NCBI GenBank assembly: GCA_015183035.1
Contig: JACZZP010000006.1
Location: forward strand, 1,426,001-1,490,000
Length of the DNA stretch: 64,000 bases
Direction of reading: 5' to 3'
DNA from: Meloidogyne chitwoodi
Lineage: Eukaryota > Nematoda > Chromadorea > Rhabditida > Meloidogynidae
Shown one piece after another: positions 35,179 through 47,625 of the stretch. The position numbers were made by a program, and so were the translations under genes. Under the pieces are notes generated by a model. The model searched no databases and was not told the DNA's origin. It saw nothing but the letters and a program-made list of their open reading frames with translations. Numbering within the stretch: the first letter of the stretch is position 1; every line of letters starts with the position of its first letter.

Positions 35179-38100
35179 ATGTCAAATTTAAATAATTATT
35201 CCAATGAATTAGAAGCTCGTTTTCGTTTAAGAATTTTCTCAATTTTAAAAAGCCAGGAAGCTTTAAAACAAATTATTTCTAATGATCCTTCTTTTAATAT
35301 TGATCAAAATAAATCATTCCTTAGATTAGAATTAGGACGTTTTCTTGCTGGTTATTATTTAAATTATTCTTTTCCTCTTTTTTTCAAAAATATTGAAAAA
35401 TTGGATATAAAAGAAGGTAAGAAATAAATAAATAATAAATAAATAATTTAATTTTAGAAATTAATAATAATTTTTGTTTATTACCAAATTTAATAATTTG
35501 GTCAGAATTAGAAGACCAATGGCTTGAAAATAATAAAAAAGAAGAAAAAGAACAAAATAATCATTGGAACTTAGGACAACTTTTATCAGAATATTATTCA
35601 CCTAAATTAGCAATTTATTTATTATTACGTGAAAATAAAATTTTAGAAGCAATATTTTTTGTTGATAATTTTAATGATTTAAAAGCAGCATTAATTTTAA
35701 GATTTTTGGCAGAAAAAATTTATAAGTTTGAAAATTCTTTTTTAATAATATTTTTTAATTAATTAATTTTTAGTATTCAATTACTTTGGGATTTTTGTCA
35801 AAATTTATTAATTGATCAATTTTTGGAAAATATTTTATTTTTTGATGAAGATTATGATGATTTTAGTCAAATATCAAATAATAATCAGGAATATATTCAA
35901 AAACATTTAGAGGTTAATTAATTAATTTAAATAAATTAATTAATTAAATATTTTATTTTAGGCTATATTAAATATAGATATTCTTTTTTCTAATAATTTT
36001 AATAATAACTCAATAAACTTTTTTGATTCTCTTATTTCAAAATGTGCATATTATATGGGTGCTGAATTTGGAAATATTTTAAATAATTTTTGTTTTGATA
36101 ATAAAATTATATTTTCTTTAAATTATATTAAAGTTAATATTTATTTTATTTTTAATAATTATATATTTTTTTTTTAGAATTTTTCTCAATTATTACCACT
36201 TCCTCCATTATTTTTATTATTAAAAGAAGATAATAATTTTAATTTATTTAATAAAAATAATTTAGAAAAATTTAAAGAATTAAAAAGTTGGTTAATATTA
36301 AATAAATGTTATTTAATTATAAATATAGCATTTGGAATTAATAATCGATTAGAAAATTTAATTGAATTTTTTGCTCTTTGGATGGCACAAAATCAAGAAA
36401 ATAATAATTATGGAGGAAATGAAGTAAATTTTAAATTAAAAATAATTTTAATTAATATATTAAAAAATAATTAAATTTAAAATTATAGTTAACTTCTGAT
36501 TTTTCTATTATATTTGAAAAAGAATTATTTATTAATTATTCAGAACAAGAAATTCGTTTAGATTTAAATATTTTTCAAACATTATTTTCTGTGATTATTG
36601 GAATGCAATTATATGATTTATTAATACAATCAATTAATAATAATAATGAATTAATAATTAATAAATATAAAACAAAATTAAATATTATTTCTATTCCTTT
36701 TAAAAATGATTATTATTTTGATAATGAAAAACAAAAAGAAGAAAATAATGAATTATTAATTTGGGAAAATATTAAAAAGTAATTATAAATAAATAAATTT
36801 ATTTATTAAAAATATTTAGATGGATTAGAATGGCAGAAAAAGAAGATTTAGATTTAGCATCTCTTTTATTACATACTTTACAACAACAAAATCAAAGATA
36901 TTTTAAAAAGTTAATTTAAAAATAATTTAATAAAAAATCTAAAATTTAAGGAATTTTCCTCCTTTAATTAATATAAACAGGCCTAAATGGTATTCACATT
37001 TTTTGTATTGTGTTGAAGAAGAAAATAATTATAATTTAAATAAAATAAATGAAAATATTAATTTGGATGTATTTTATTTAAATAATAATAAATTCCAAGT
37101 AATTTTTAAAAAATATTTTTAAAATAATAATAATTAATTATTTTAGTTAAATAATTTTGAAGATATTTTAATTTTGAGATATTTATCTAAATATTTTCCT
37201 TTTATTTCTATTAATTCAAAAACAATTCAAATATGCTTAAATATTAATCCTGATGATTTTTGTTATTTTAATACTCCAATAGAAAGTTTAAATAAAAATG
37301 AAAAATTTAATTTACTTGGAAATTCTTTAAAAAAAGAAAATAAATTAATTACAAAAGAGGAAATTGATGAAATAGAATTATTAACTAAAGAAATTCGTTT
37401 AGGCATTAAACGTTTAGAATTACTTGGAGAAGAACAAAAAGTAGAAAATAAAAAAGAAATAATTGAGGAAGAATATGTTAATAATGAAATTATTTCAGGT
37501 ATTTTATGTATTTATAATATTTTAATTAATTAATTATTTTTATAAATATTAAATAAATATTTAAAATTAGTTGAAAATTGACTTAAAGAGGCTAATAGTG
37601 TCAGTTAATTATAAATAAACTTTTTAGATTAATATATACTTAATAATGAGAGATTTTAAATTAAAGTAATTATTAATTTATTTTTTAGTAAAACAATATA
37701 AAAATAATAATCAAAAAAGATTTAAACAATTAAAAAATAAAAATAAATTATCAAAATTTAATAATAAAAATAAACAATATTCAATAAATAAAAGTGATTT
37801 GGATAAAAAACAAAATACTTATGCAACTTTTCTTTCACTTTTACTTAAACAAAAAGGAATTAAAGAAAATAATAAAGAAGAAGAATTATCAACAACAGAA
37901 CCAATAAAAAGTAGTAGTAATGATTTAATTAATTATTATTATTCTTCCTCAACATATTCTTCTTCTTATAATAATAATAATAAAAAGAAAGAAAAATTAA
38001 TAAAAAATAATAATAAAATAAATAATAAAATTATTTATTCATCAGAGGAGGAGGAAAGTACTTCTTCAAATAATAATAATAATTGGGAATCAGAAGAAGA

Positions 38101-39347
38101 AAAAGAAGAAAATAATAATAAAGAATTAACAAAAGAACAAATTTTACAAGAAATGAATAAAATTGAAAAACATTTAGAATGGATTTGGGAACAAATTGGA
38201 AATAAAATAAATAATGAAGAAGAAGAAGAAGAAGAAGAAATTAATAAAAATAATAATAATGAAGACAATAAAAATCAAAAAGAAGAAGAAAAAAAAGAAA
38301 TAAAAGAAAGGTAAAAAATAATTAAAAAATATAATTTAATTTTAATTAATTTTTTTAAAGTGAATTTCTTCAAAATAAAGAAGATGAAAAAGATAAATTA
38401 AATAATGAAATTTCAACAGTTAAAGAAATTGAAAATAATGAAACTAAAAAACATTTTAAAATTCCTGAAATACGAATAAAAAGTCAAATAGATTTTTCTA
38501 TTCCATCATTAATTGAAGAAGAAAAAAGTTTTGAATTAAAAGAAGAAGAAGAAAATGAGAAAATATTAAATAATAATAATAATAATGGTAAATAAATAAA
38601 TAAATATTAATTTAATTAATTAATTAATATTTTAATTTTATAGAATATAATTCTTCTTCTTCTTCTTTTTGTTATTCAGACAGTTCTGTAATAAAAAATG
38701 ATTTAACATTTAAAAATTGGTCAATACCTCCAAATATTTTACCTATGGATTTTAGTAGATTAAATATTGACAGTGATGATGATTATAATGATAAAAAATA
38801 TAAATGGAAAGAAATTGAGGTAAAAATAAATAAAAATAATTAATTAATTTAAAAAATATTATTTTTAGGTCTATCCAAGAGATAATAATTTATTAAAAGA
38901 AAAAGAAAAATTATCAAAACAAAAATTAATTTTAAAAAATAAATGGAGACCTCCAAATTGGCTTAGATTATTACCACCTTTTGATGGAACAATTAAAACT
39001 GAAAGAATTTTTAGTAATAAAATAAAAACTGAAAGGCAATTTCTCCAATTAAATTTAAATAAAAAAGGTAAAAAATTATTTAAAAAAATTAATTTAAAAA
39101 TATTTTTTTTAATAAAAATAAAGGAAGACAAAAGACATTTTTGGATATTTCAACTAATAATAATAAAGAATATTCTTTTAAAAAAATAAAAAATAAAGAA
39201 AATATAGTAAATGAAGAAAAACAATCTTCTTTTTATGATAGTGGAATTGTTTTGGATCAAACAATAAAAAATTCTCAAGATTTATTATTATATTCTATTG
39301 AATTAAATGAAGAGGAAATTGAAAATATGAGAAAAATGGCTAAATAA
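35179..39347 (+). CDS. Uncharacterised 1119-aa protein with helical N-half and Asn/Glu-rich C-half
   Basis: Fourteen exons: 35179-35416, 35458-35725, 35774-35912, 35962-36132, 36178-36423, 36489-36778, 36820-36909, 36981-37098, 37147-37498, 37689-38310, 38361-38587, 38644-38819, 38869-39067, 39124-39347 (3360 nt; all phases agree). Residues 1-480 look like an alpha-helical repeat scaffold: leucine-spaced segments such as SEYYSPKLAIYLLLRENKIL and NFNDLKAALILRFLAEKIY suggest TPR/ARM-like pairs. From about 640 onward the protein is low complexity (Asn, Glu, Lys, Ser runs), with islands of ordered sequence such as NKWRPPNWLRLLPPFDGTI and DFSRLNIDSDDDYND. No signal peptide or membrane helix. I do not recognise the family; a scaffold role is only a guess. 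Confidence 0.8.
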
Positions 39348-39524
39348 ATATTTTAAAAAATTATTTAACTGCCAAAAAATAAATTAATATTATTTTTTTA
39401 TTAATAAAAAATATTTTATTTATTTATATAAGCAAAAATGTAACAATTATTAAAATTTAAATAAATTTTTTTAATTAAAAAAATTATTAAAATATTATTG
39501 AGCATTTAATATACTTTTATAAAA

Positions 39525-42500
39525 TTATTTATTTAATTTTTGTTGTGACTTTTTCCTTAAAGATTCAATTAAATGGGCAGATATTCTTCTTCTTTGTGCA
39601 TTTTGTATTCTTTTTGGACAAAGAATTTTTCTAAAAGCTCTTCGAAATTCTAAATTAAGAATTCCATAAAGAAAAGGATTTAAAGAACTATTAATATATC
39701 CAAGCCAAACAAATGCTTGATGAACCTAAAAATAATTAAAATTATTTTTAATAAATAAAAACCTTAGGATGAATATAACATTTAGTACAAAAAGGCATAA
39801 TTACATAAGCACAAAAAAATGGTAACCAACAAAAGGTAAAAACAAAAATAATTACTGCGATTGTTTTGGCTGCTCTTTTTTCCTTTGCTACACTTATCTA
39901 ATTAATTTAAAAATAAAAATATTTTTTATTTAAAAATAAATAAAAATAGATAAGATTTTTAATTAATTAATTAATTATATATTTTTATATAAGTACTTTT
40001 TAATAAAATTTAAAAAAATATTAATAAATAAATACTCTTCAAAATTATTAAAAATAATTCAATTTTTAAATAAATTATTTTAATTTTTAGTAAATAAATT
40101 TATTTTTATTTAAACCTTTTCCCTTTCTTTTAAATGTGTTTTTAATTCTACAGTATCTGTTGTTTTATTACAAGATTCTTTTAATAATAATAAATTATTT
40201 TCTTCTTTTCCATTTTTATTTTCTTCTTCTTTTAAATTATTATTATTATTTATTTTAATTAAATCTAAACTTGTTGTTGTTGTCATTGTACTAATAGGTA
40301 AAGGTAAATAATTATTAATTGTTAATGAATAACGTTTTTCTAATAATGTTGTTGTTGAAGGACAATAATTATTACAATATTTTATTGAATTCTTTAAAAA
40401 ATAAAAAAAATATTTATATTTATTTAAAATATTTAAAAATATAAATTATTTTATAATATTTCTCTTAAATTAATAATAATTTTAAAAATAATAAAAAAAA
40501 TTTACATTAATTGAATTATTTTGTGCAAATAATAATGCATTAATTCCTCCTCCCCCTCCTTCTACTACTAATCCAATATTTCCTCCTCCAATTATTTCTT
40601 CAATAATATTTGTTTCATTTGTACTTCCTCTTTTATTTCCATCATTTACAGAACTATTTGTTACTGAAGAACTCCCTCTTAGTGAAGAAGATAATTTTTC
40701 TTTAATACTTTCTTTATGTTTTTTACTTTTTCTAAATATTTGTGCACCTGTTGCACTTGCTAAAGCAATTACCTTTTTTTAAAAAATAATTTAAATAAAT
40801 TTTTAATTTTTTAATTTACTGAAGCGGCAGCAACTGGAGCTTTTTGTGATCTATTTCCTGCTTCTTCTGCCATTTTAAAAAGAGCACTTCTTCCTAAAAT
40901 TTAAATAATTTTTTAATTTAAATTAAAATAAACAAAAATTATATTAATAAAATTACCTCTATTTTTTCTAATTCTTTTCCTTGCATTTAAAAATATTTTA
41001 ACATAAACAATAATCATAACTGCAAGAGGAAAGAAAAAAGATCCACAAGCAGAAAAAACAACAAAAGCTTTTTCTGAAGTTAATTCACAATGATCAAGTA
41101 ATGTTTGTGAAGTCCAATCATTCCAACCAATTAATGGAGGAACAGAAATAACTGCACTCAAAACCCAAACCTTTAAAAAATATTAAAAAATATTAATTAA
41201 TTAATTTTGTTTTTTAAATTAACCAAAATAATAGTTCCTCCAACTAATTTTAATGATCTTTTTTGAGCATAACCAATAGGGTCATGTATTGCTCTATATC
41301 TATCAATAGCAATTGCACATAAATTTAATATTGAAGATGTACATAATAAAATATCTGCTGTTGTAAATAATTGACAAATTGTTACTCCAAGAAGCCATCT
41401 TCCATCTTAATTAATTTTAATTATAAAAAAGAATCTTTCCTTCATTTTTATCTTCTAAAAAAACCTCTAAACACTTAAAAATTAAGTTTTATGATTTTAC
41501 ATTTATATATTATATTTAGAAATAAAAAAAGACAAAAATTAATAAAATATTTTAAAAATAAATAATTATTATAATATTCTCTCATTATCAGAATTATAAT
41601 TATATTTTTATTAATATTTTTTTAGATTATTTGTTTTTTATTTTAAAATTTAATTTTTATTTTCTCTTATTTTTAAAATTATTTGTTGTTTATTTATTTC
41701 ACTTTTTGCATATTTTTGTTTATTTTATTTTTTCATTTCCTTTAAAACTTTAAAAAATTATTAAAAAATATTCCTGTTTATATTTATTTTTGTTTCCTTT
41801 TTTAAAAAAATTATTAAAATCATTTCCGTCTACATCACTTAGACAAATAATAAAGTAAGTAGTACTTATATTTATTTATTATTTATAATATAAAAAACTT
41901 TTAAAGATATTGGTTAATATTTAATAATTAATTAATTTTTTGGTCTTTATTATATAAATTATTTAAATTAATAAAAGAAATATATAAAATAAATATTTAA
42001 TTAATTCATTTTATTTAAAAAGTCTAATTTAATTTTTTTTAAATATTTTCTAAAAAAATATCTTTAAATTTAATGAATAAAAATAATTTAATTCAATTAA
42101 AAAAAATTAATTTACCAGCTAAAAATTTAACAACATGTAAAGGCATAACTACTAATGCAACAAGCATATCAGAGGCAGCTAAAGATACAATAAAATAATT
42201 TTGAACTTTTTTTAAAGGACGATAACTAAAAACGGCTAAAATAACCAAAGTATTGCTAAAATTAATTTTAAAAAAATATATATAAATATTAAAAATAAAT
42301 ACCCAAGAATTGTTATTCCAATAATTAAAAGATAAGTAAAAGTTCCAAGTAAAAGTTCTAAAGTAGGCAATATTGTTGTTGAATTATTTTTTATATTTTC
42401 ATTTACTAATTTTATATTAGAAGAAGACATATTATTATTATTAATTATTATATTATTATTATTATTAAATATATCAGCTAATGCTGAAGTAAATGGGAAA

Positions 42501-42625
42501 ACATTAGAAGATGGTATAGAAGAAGAAGAAGAATCTTCTATAGAATTTGAAGAAAATGAAGAAGAATTTGTATCTATTAAATTAATTAATTGTTTTTGTA
42601 AAGAAAATAAATTCATAAGCACCAT
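39525..42625 (-). CDS. tyra-2: Biogenic amine GPCR, tyramine-receptor (TYRA-2)-like
   Basis: Nine exons (minus): 42303-42625, 42116-42255, 41224-41405, 40957-41170, 40820-40893, 40506-40772, 40116-40391, 39763-39897, 39525-39725 (1812 nt, 603 aa). Class A features are all present: GNTLVI (TM1), SLAASD (TM2), Asp in [14 protein letters not shown] (TM3 amine-binding Asp), [21 protein letters not shown] plus [13 protein letters not shown] (TM5 serines), [33 protein letters not shown] (TM6) and [20 protein letters not shown] (TM7). Intracellular loop 3 is long, Asn-rich and low in complexity. The loop-3 ends and TM6-7 recall C. elegans TYRA-2; OCTR-1 or another tyramine/octopamine receptor is the alternative. 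It would act in neurons or muscle as a tyramine-type receptor. The N-terminus is Ser/Asn-rich with N-glycosylation sites. Intron 41406-42115 is long. Confidence 0.85.
41406..42115. other. 710-nt intron of the amine receptor gene
   Basis: An AT-rich intron between the TM2 and TM3 exons, much longer than the others in this gene. No repeat or ORF is seen. Confidence 0.5.
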
Positions 42626-45600
42626 AATATCTTTAAATATTAAATTAAAATTATTATTATATTATTTTAAAATATATTCTATAAATATAATTTCATCTAA
42701 TTAAATTAATTTAAAAAATATAATAAACTTTAAATAAATAAATATATGATAATATTAAATATTAAAATTATTATTTTTTAAATAATTAAACATTTAAGAA
42801 AAAATTAATATATTTTAATTTTTTGAAATAAAAAAAGAATAAATAATATTTAAAAATTACCTAAAAAATAAAAAATATTACCTAAATAATTTTTATTTAA
42901 AAATGACATCAATTAAATAAATAAAAAGATTTATTTATTTTAATATTTATTTTTAATTTTTAAAAATTATAATGCTATCCTTTTATGTTTTTTTCTTCAA
43001 TCAATTTTCTTATTTGTTAAGGGATTCCGGAGGGTCTCATTAAGGAGGACTGTTTTTGTCGCGTGTCTTCAGAAAATTTTTCCGCCTTTTGGCCCTAGAG
43101 CTTTTTTGTCGTCCTAATCCTCTTCCCCTTTCCTCTCTACACTTCTTATTTAGCCAAAACACACGCAAATATTTTGCATTTAAAGGGAAAATGAAAAAAA
43201 CGGAAGAACAAAATGTTAGAAAATTATTGGAAGAAAAGGGGATATAAAACAGTATTATTTATTTATTTATTTATTATTTAACTGTTAAAGACAGCAAAGG
43301 AGAGAAGAAATATTTTTGTTTTTTTTTAAATATTTAGAATAAAAATATTGAAAGTAAAAAAGAAATATAAAAAGAGAGCTAATTAGACTAATTTAGATAA
43401 AATTGTTTAAAAATTGAAGGAAATATATTTTTATATTTTTTAAAAAATTAAAAGATTTTTTTTAATTTAAATAAAATAATTGTTTAATTTATATATAAAT
43501 TTTAATTTAATTTTTAAAAAAATTTATTAAAATTATTTAACTTTGTGTGAAATAAAAGATTAATTAAATATTTGTTTAAAATAGTCTTTTTCTCATACAA
43601 AATTAATTAATTCTAAAAAAATTGCAAAAATATATCATTAAATATTTTTTTTAATTTTTAAACAAATTTAAAATAAGAATTTCAAAATTGATTTTTTAAA
43701 TTAATTATTTATTTATTTTAAGTAAAAATATTTTCCTTTTTTAAACAATTTAATTATTCAATTTTAACAGCTTTGAGAATTAATTTAAAAAATAAAAAGA
43801 GAAGAAGAATTAAATAACTAATTAATTTATAGTAGATAAAAATTATTTACCTATTTTTAAATTAAAATATATTTATTTTAAAAAAATATAATTATTACTA
43901 TATTTTAAATTAAAAATCTTTAAAATAAAAAATAAATTTTCAATAGAAGTTCATTAAAAGAAAAAATAAAAAAGTTCATTTTCTCACACTTAGAAATTTA
44001 CTTCTTCACCCACACACAATAAAAATAAAGATTTAATGAAATATTTGAAATGTTTGCATTTTATAATAAATAATTTGACAATTTTTAGAAATTAAAAAAT
44101 AAATAAAAATACATTTTTTTAAATTATTTATTTATGTAAAAAAAAAACAATTTTTTAAATTTTTTATCAAATAATTAAAATAAATAAAATTTAAAAAAAT
44201 AAAATAATGAGAAAATATTTAATTTTTTAAAATTAAATTTAAATTTAATTTTAAATTTTTTAAAATTATAACTTTCTCAGAATTAAATAAATTAAAATAA
44301 TTAATTAGATCTTTTGGATTAATAAATAAATAAAAAAACTAAAAAGTCTCAAGAATATATTTTTACCTTTTGTTTAATTTTTTTATTTATTTAATAATTT
44401 ATTTATTTAATATTCTCACGTGTTTATGATGCGAATAAAAATTTTCGTTTCAAATCAAAAGCACAATAGGGAGAAATTTTTTAAAATTATATGAGAATAA
44501 TAAATAAAATTAAGAAATAAAATATTAAAAAAATTGTTAATTAATAATTTAAATTATTTTAGATAATATTTTTTTATTAAATTAATAATTAAATTTACTA
44601 AAATATTTTAATATAAATATTATTATTTTATAAAATATTTTTATTTTTTAATTGTAAATATATTATTTAAAAAATCAATATTTAAAATTTTTTAAAATTT
44701 TTTTGGTAAATTATAAAAAAACATTTCTTTCATTTAAAATTTATTTGTTCATCTATATATTTTGATTGATAAAATCTTTTTATTTTTCAAGTGTCAGTTA
44801 AGTTTTGAATATTTTTCTCACTTTTTCCTTCTTAGATATATTAAATATTTATTTTTTACTTATTCTTAAGATGAAAAAATAAATGACGTTATATTAATAT
44901 AAATTTTCTGTTTAAAACTCCAAAAAATGATAAAAGATGAGTTTTTAAAGGATTAATAAATTATAGTAATATTTATTGCTAAACAAAGGTTTTTTAAACA
45001 AAAAAGTTGCTGACAGAAATAAATGAATAAATAAAAATTAATCTGATCTTTTGAAGGAATTAAAAATTATTTTATTAAATTTTAAATTTATTATTATTTA
45101 ATTTTTAAAATAAAAATAACATTATAAAAATAAATTTGAAATAAAAATATTATTTATTTTATTTAAATATACCTATAATATTAAATTTCATATGTTATGA
45201 CTTGAATTTTATATTAAAATAAAAGTTTGTTTACATAAAGTTTAAATTTATTTTTTTTATTTTTTATAATAAAAATTAGGTAAGTAATATATTTATTAAA
45301 CAAAAAAGTTTTAATGTTTAAGACATTAAATAATTTTTAAAATAAAAATAAAATAAAATATGTGTGTATTTAAGTGAAGTATGGCAAAATGAATAAAATA
45401 AAAAAATTAAGGTACTCAAAAAAATTCTTTTGTTTTTAAATAATCTCAGCACTCATTTTATATATGGGAAAATAAGGCTTTGAATTTGGTTAAAAAACTA
45501 AGCCTCTGGAAAAAAAATTATTTTTAGGAGATTCAGCTTTAATGGGTCTCTGACAAAAGAATATAAAACATCTGAGAGAAGGAATTTATTTTTAAAAATA

Positions 45601-46305
45601 TTTTAGCTGAGTGCTTGCTATAAAAAAAAACTTGAAAAAAGGAATGGCTAAATATTGAGATAGTCTTTTTCCTTCAAAAGCACTTAAATAAAAAATGCTA
45701 ATTAGAAAAATTGAAAAAAGTTTATATATAAATATATGCCTTTAATTAAATTAAATAATTGATAAAATAAAAAAATATATTTAAAATTATTATTATTAAA
45801 TTTAAAAATATTTAGACTAAATTTAGTTATTATTATTATGTTTAATTTTATTTAAAAATTATTTAAAATATTATTCCAATTAACAAATAATTTATTATTA
45901 ATAGGAATAAAATGTTTATTAAATAAAATATTTATTTAGATGGATTTAATATAAATTTTATTATATATAAATAAAAAAAAGAACAATTGGTTTTAAAGAA
46001 ATGTTTAAATTATATTTCTGTCAAATAATTTACTTTTCGATTTTCAATCATAAAAAAAAATAAATTGATTTATTTACTTAATTATAATATTTTTTTTAAA
46101 TAATTTAACATATTTTAATAAAAAAAACTATTTATTTATTTACATATTTAATTAATATCAAAAATATATTATTTTAAATAATTACTACATTCATTTATCT
46201 GATAGGGAGAAACATTTAATAGGATATAACAATAAATATACAAATATTTTAATTAATTATTAGGCAATAATGACTAACTATATCCTCCATAATTTACATA
46301 TTCAT
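42626..46305. other. Intergenic region upstream of the amine receptor
   Basis: 3.7 kb of AT-rich DNA. One GC-richer block, 43021-43250, includes TTCCGGAGGGTC, TTGTCGCGTGTC and CCCCTTTCC stretches. It has a 63-codon frame without an ATG at its start, so a promoter or 5' exon is more likely than a gene. TGACGT occurs at 44884-44889. Nothing else is supportable. Confidence 0.5.
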
Positions 46306-47206
46306 CTATTTCTTCTTGTCACTGGCATCTTTGGAATCTTTGTTAGAAGTGTCTGTACTATCTGCCTGTTCTTCCTCGATTGATATTTCAGTGCCACTTT
46401 TGGTCACAGAACTTGCCTCAGTGCTATGTTCTTTAGCCTTGTCCATTTTTGAAGTCTCATCCTCTTTTGAAGATGCCGTTGAAGTAGCTTTTGAAGTTTC
46501 TTTAGAAGTCTCCGTTTTTGAAGTCTCAACTTTTGGAGTCTCAGCTTTAGAAGATCCCACTTTATTTTTATCTTTCACTTCTTCTTTTGAAACCATCGTC
46601 TTTGGGTCCTTTGAAGTCTCTTTAGATTTTTCTTCCTTCGAGACAGGCTTTGTTGTTGCAGGAGGAAGAGGAACAGCTTCTTTTTGAGTCATAGCAGTTT
46701 GGACATTTATCGGTGCAGATTTAACGACAGACTTGGTCATACTCTGCATAGTCTTAGCATGAGTACTTTTCTTCATGCTTTCGTCATTTGTATTACCAGA
46801 TGCCGAAAGTGTACAAACTAAAAGTAAATTAATTTATTAAAATAATAATATATTTTATTAAACAAACCAAGTGTCGAGTCCTCAGTTTTCAGTAATGGGA
46901 AGAGAGGAAACCCATCAGCATAAGTCGATGTAACGCCAACCTCCTTTTTGGTTGGTTTATTTTCTGAAATTAATAGGGAAATTAATTAATTATAAATAAA
47001 TTACTTTTCTTATCGTTCTTTTGCTTTAACGATTTTGAGTCATATACGGCTGTTCGTGCACTCGGCGATACTGTGCTCATTTGAGATTTACCATTGCCAT
47101 CAGCAGCCTTCGCCTTTTTTCGACAGCAAGTAAATAAAGCCAGTAACGTTCCACAAATTAAGGACGTCCACAGCAAATGAAATACCAAAATTACTGTTGT
47201 AGTCAT
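46306..47206 (-). CDS. Membrane-anchored Lys/Ser/Thr-rich protein, 269 aa
   Basis: Three exons (minus): 47005-47206, 46868-46963, 46306-46817 (810 nt, phases consistent). The N-terminus MTTTVILVFHLLWTSLICG continues as a hydrophobic helix to LLALFTCCRKK: a single anchor, a CC pair (possible palmitoylation) and then a basic stop-transfer. The C-terminal two thirds is low complexity, with repeated KxETSK-type units (SKAETPKVETSKTETSKETS) and an acidic/lysine end. It has the same plan as the nested gene at 20056-21291 (short N-terminal anchor, Cys, basic cluster, charged low-complexity tail) and a similarly G/C-richer codon use. It lies 420 nt downstream of bli-3 on the same strand. Function unknown. 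Confidence 0.82.
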
Positions 47207-47625
47207 AACTAAATAATAATTTATTTATTTAGATAAAATAAAAATATACTTTTAGAAGAGAGAAATATGAAGAATTAAGCTAAGTTGGTGTAGCAGAGTA
47301 ACTTTGAATGAATTAAAGTTTTAATTTAAAAAAATACACTTTTTATAGTAATTGATAAGTTTATTTTATATTATTTTATTTGTTTCATAATTATTTTAAT
47401 AAATAATTGAAAAAATAGTAAAATGTTGTTTCATACGAAAATAATATTGAGAGGGGAATAAATATAGGTATAGAAAAGAATAGATAAATTACGATAAAAA
47501 TAAAATACAATTTTTGTATTGTTTTTATTTTATATTTGATGATCTTTTATTTGTTTTAAATTATTTTATTAATTTATTTGGATTAGGAAATAATTTTTAA
47601 AAAAAAAAAGATTTATTCACAAAAT
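47207..47625. other. Spacer between bli-3 and the downstream small gene
   Basis: About 420 nt holding the bli-3 3' UTR and the start of the next gene on the same strand. AT-rich, no other feature. Spacing is longer than classic nematode operons. Confidence 0.5.

Noticed and set aside
38035..38268. Ser/Leu-rich minus-strand frame
   Set aside because: Antisense of GAA/AAT codon runs in the 1119-aa gene.
43056..43247. 63-codon frame in the GC-rich block upstream of the amine receptor
   Set aside because: Starts at TTG, has no family resemblance or adjoining exons; kept only as a compositional anomaly.
46316..46687. Plus-strand Ser/Val-rich 123-codon frame
   Set aside because: Antisense of the KETSK-type repeat of the minus-strand gene, which has a full exon chain and a proper start.
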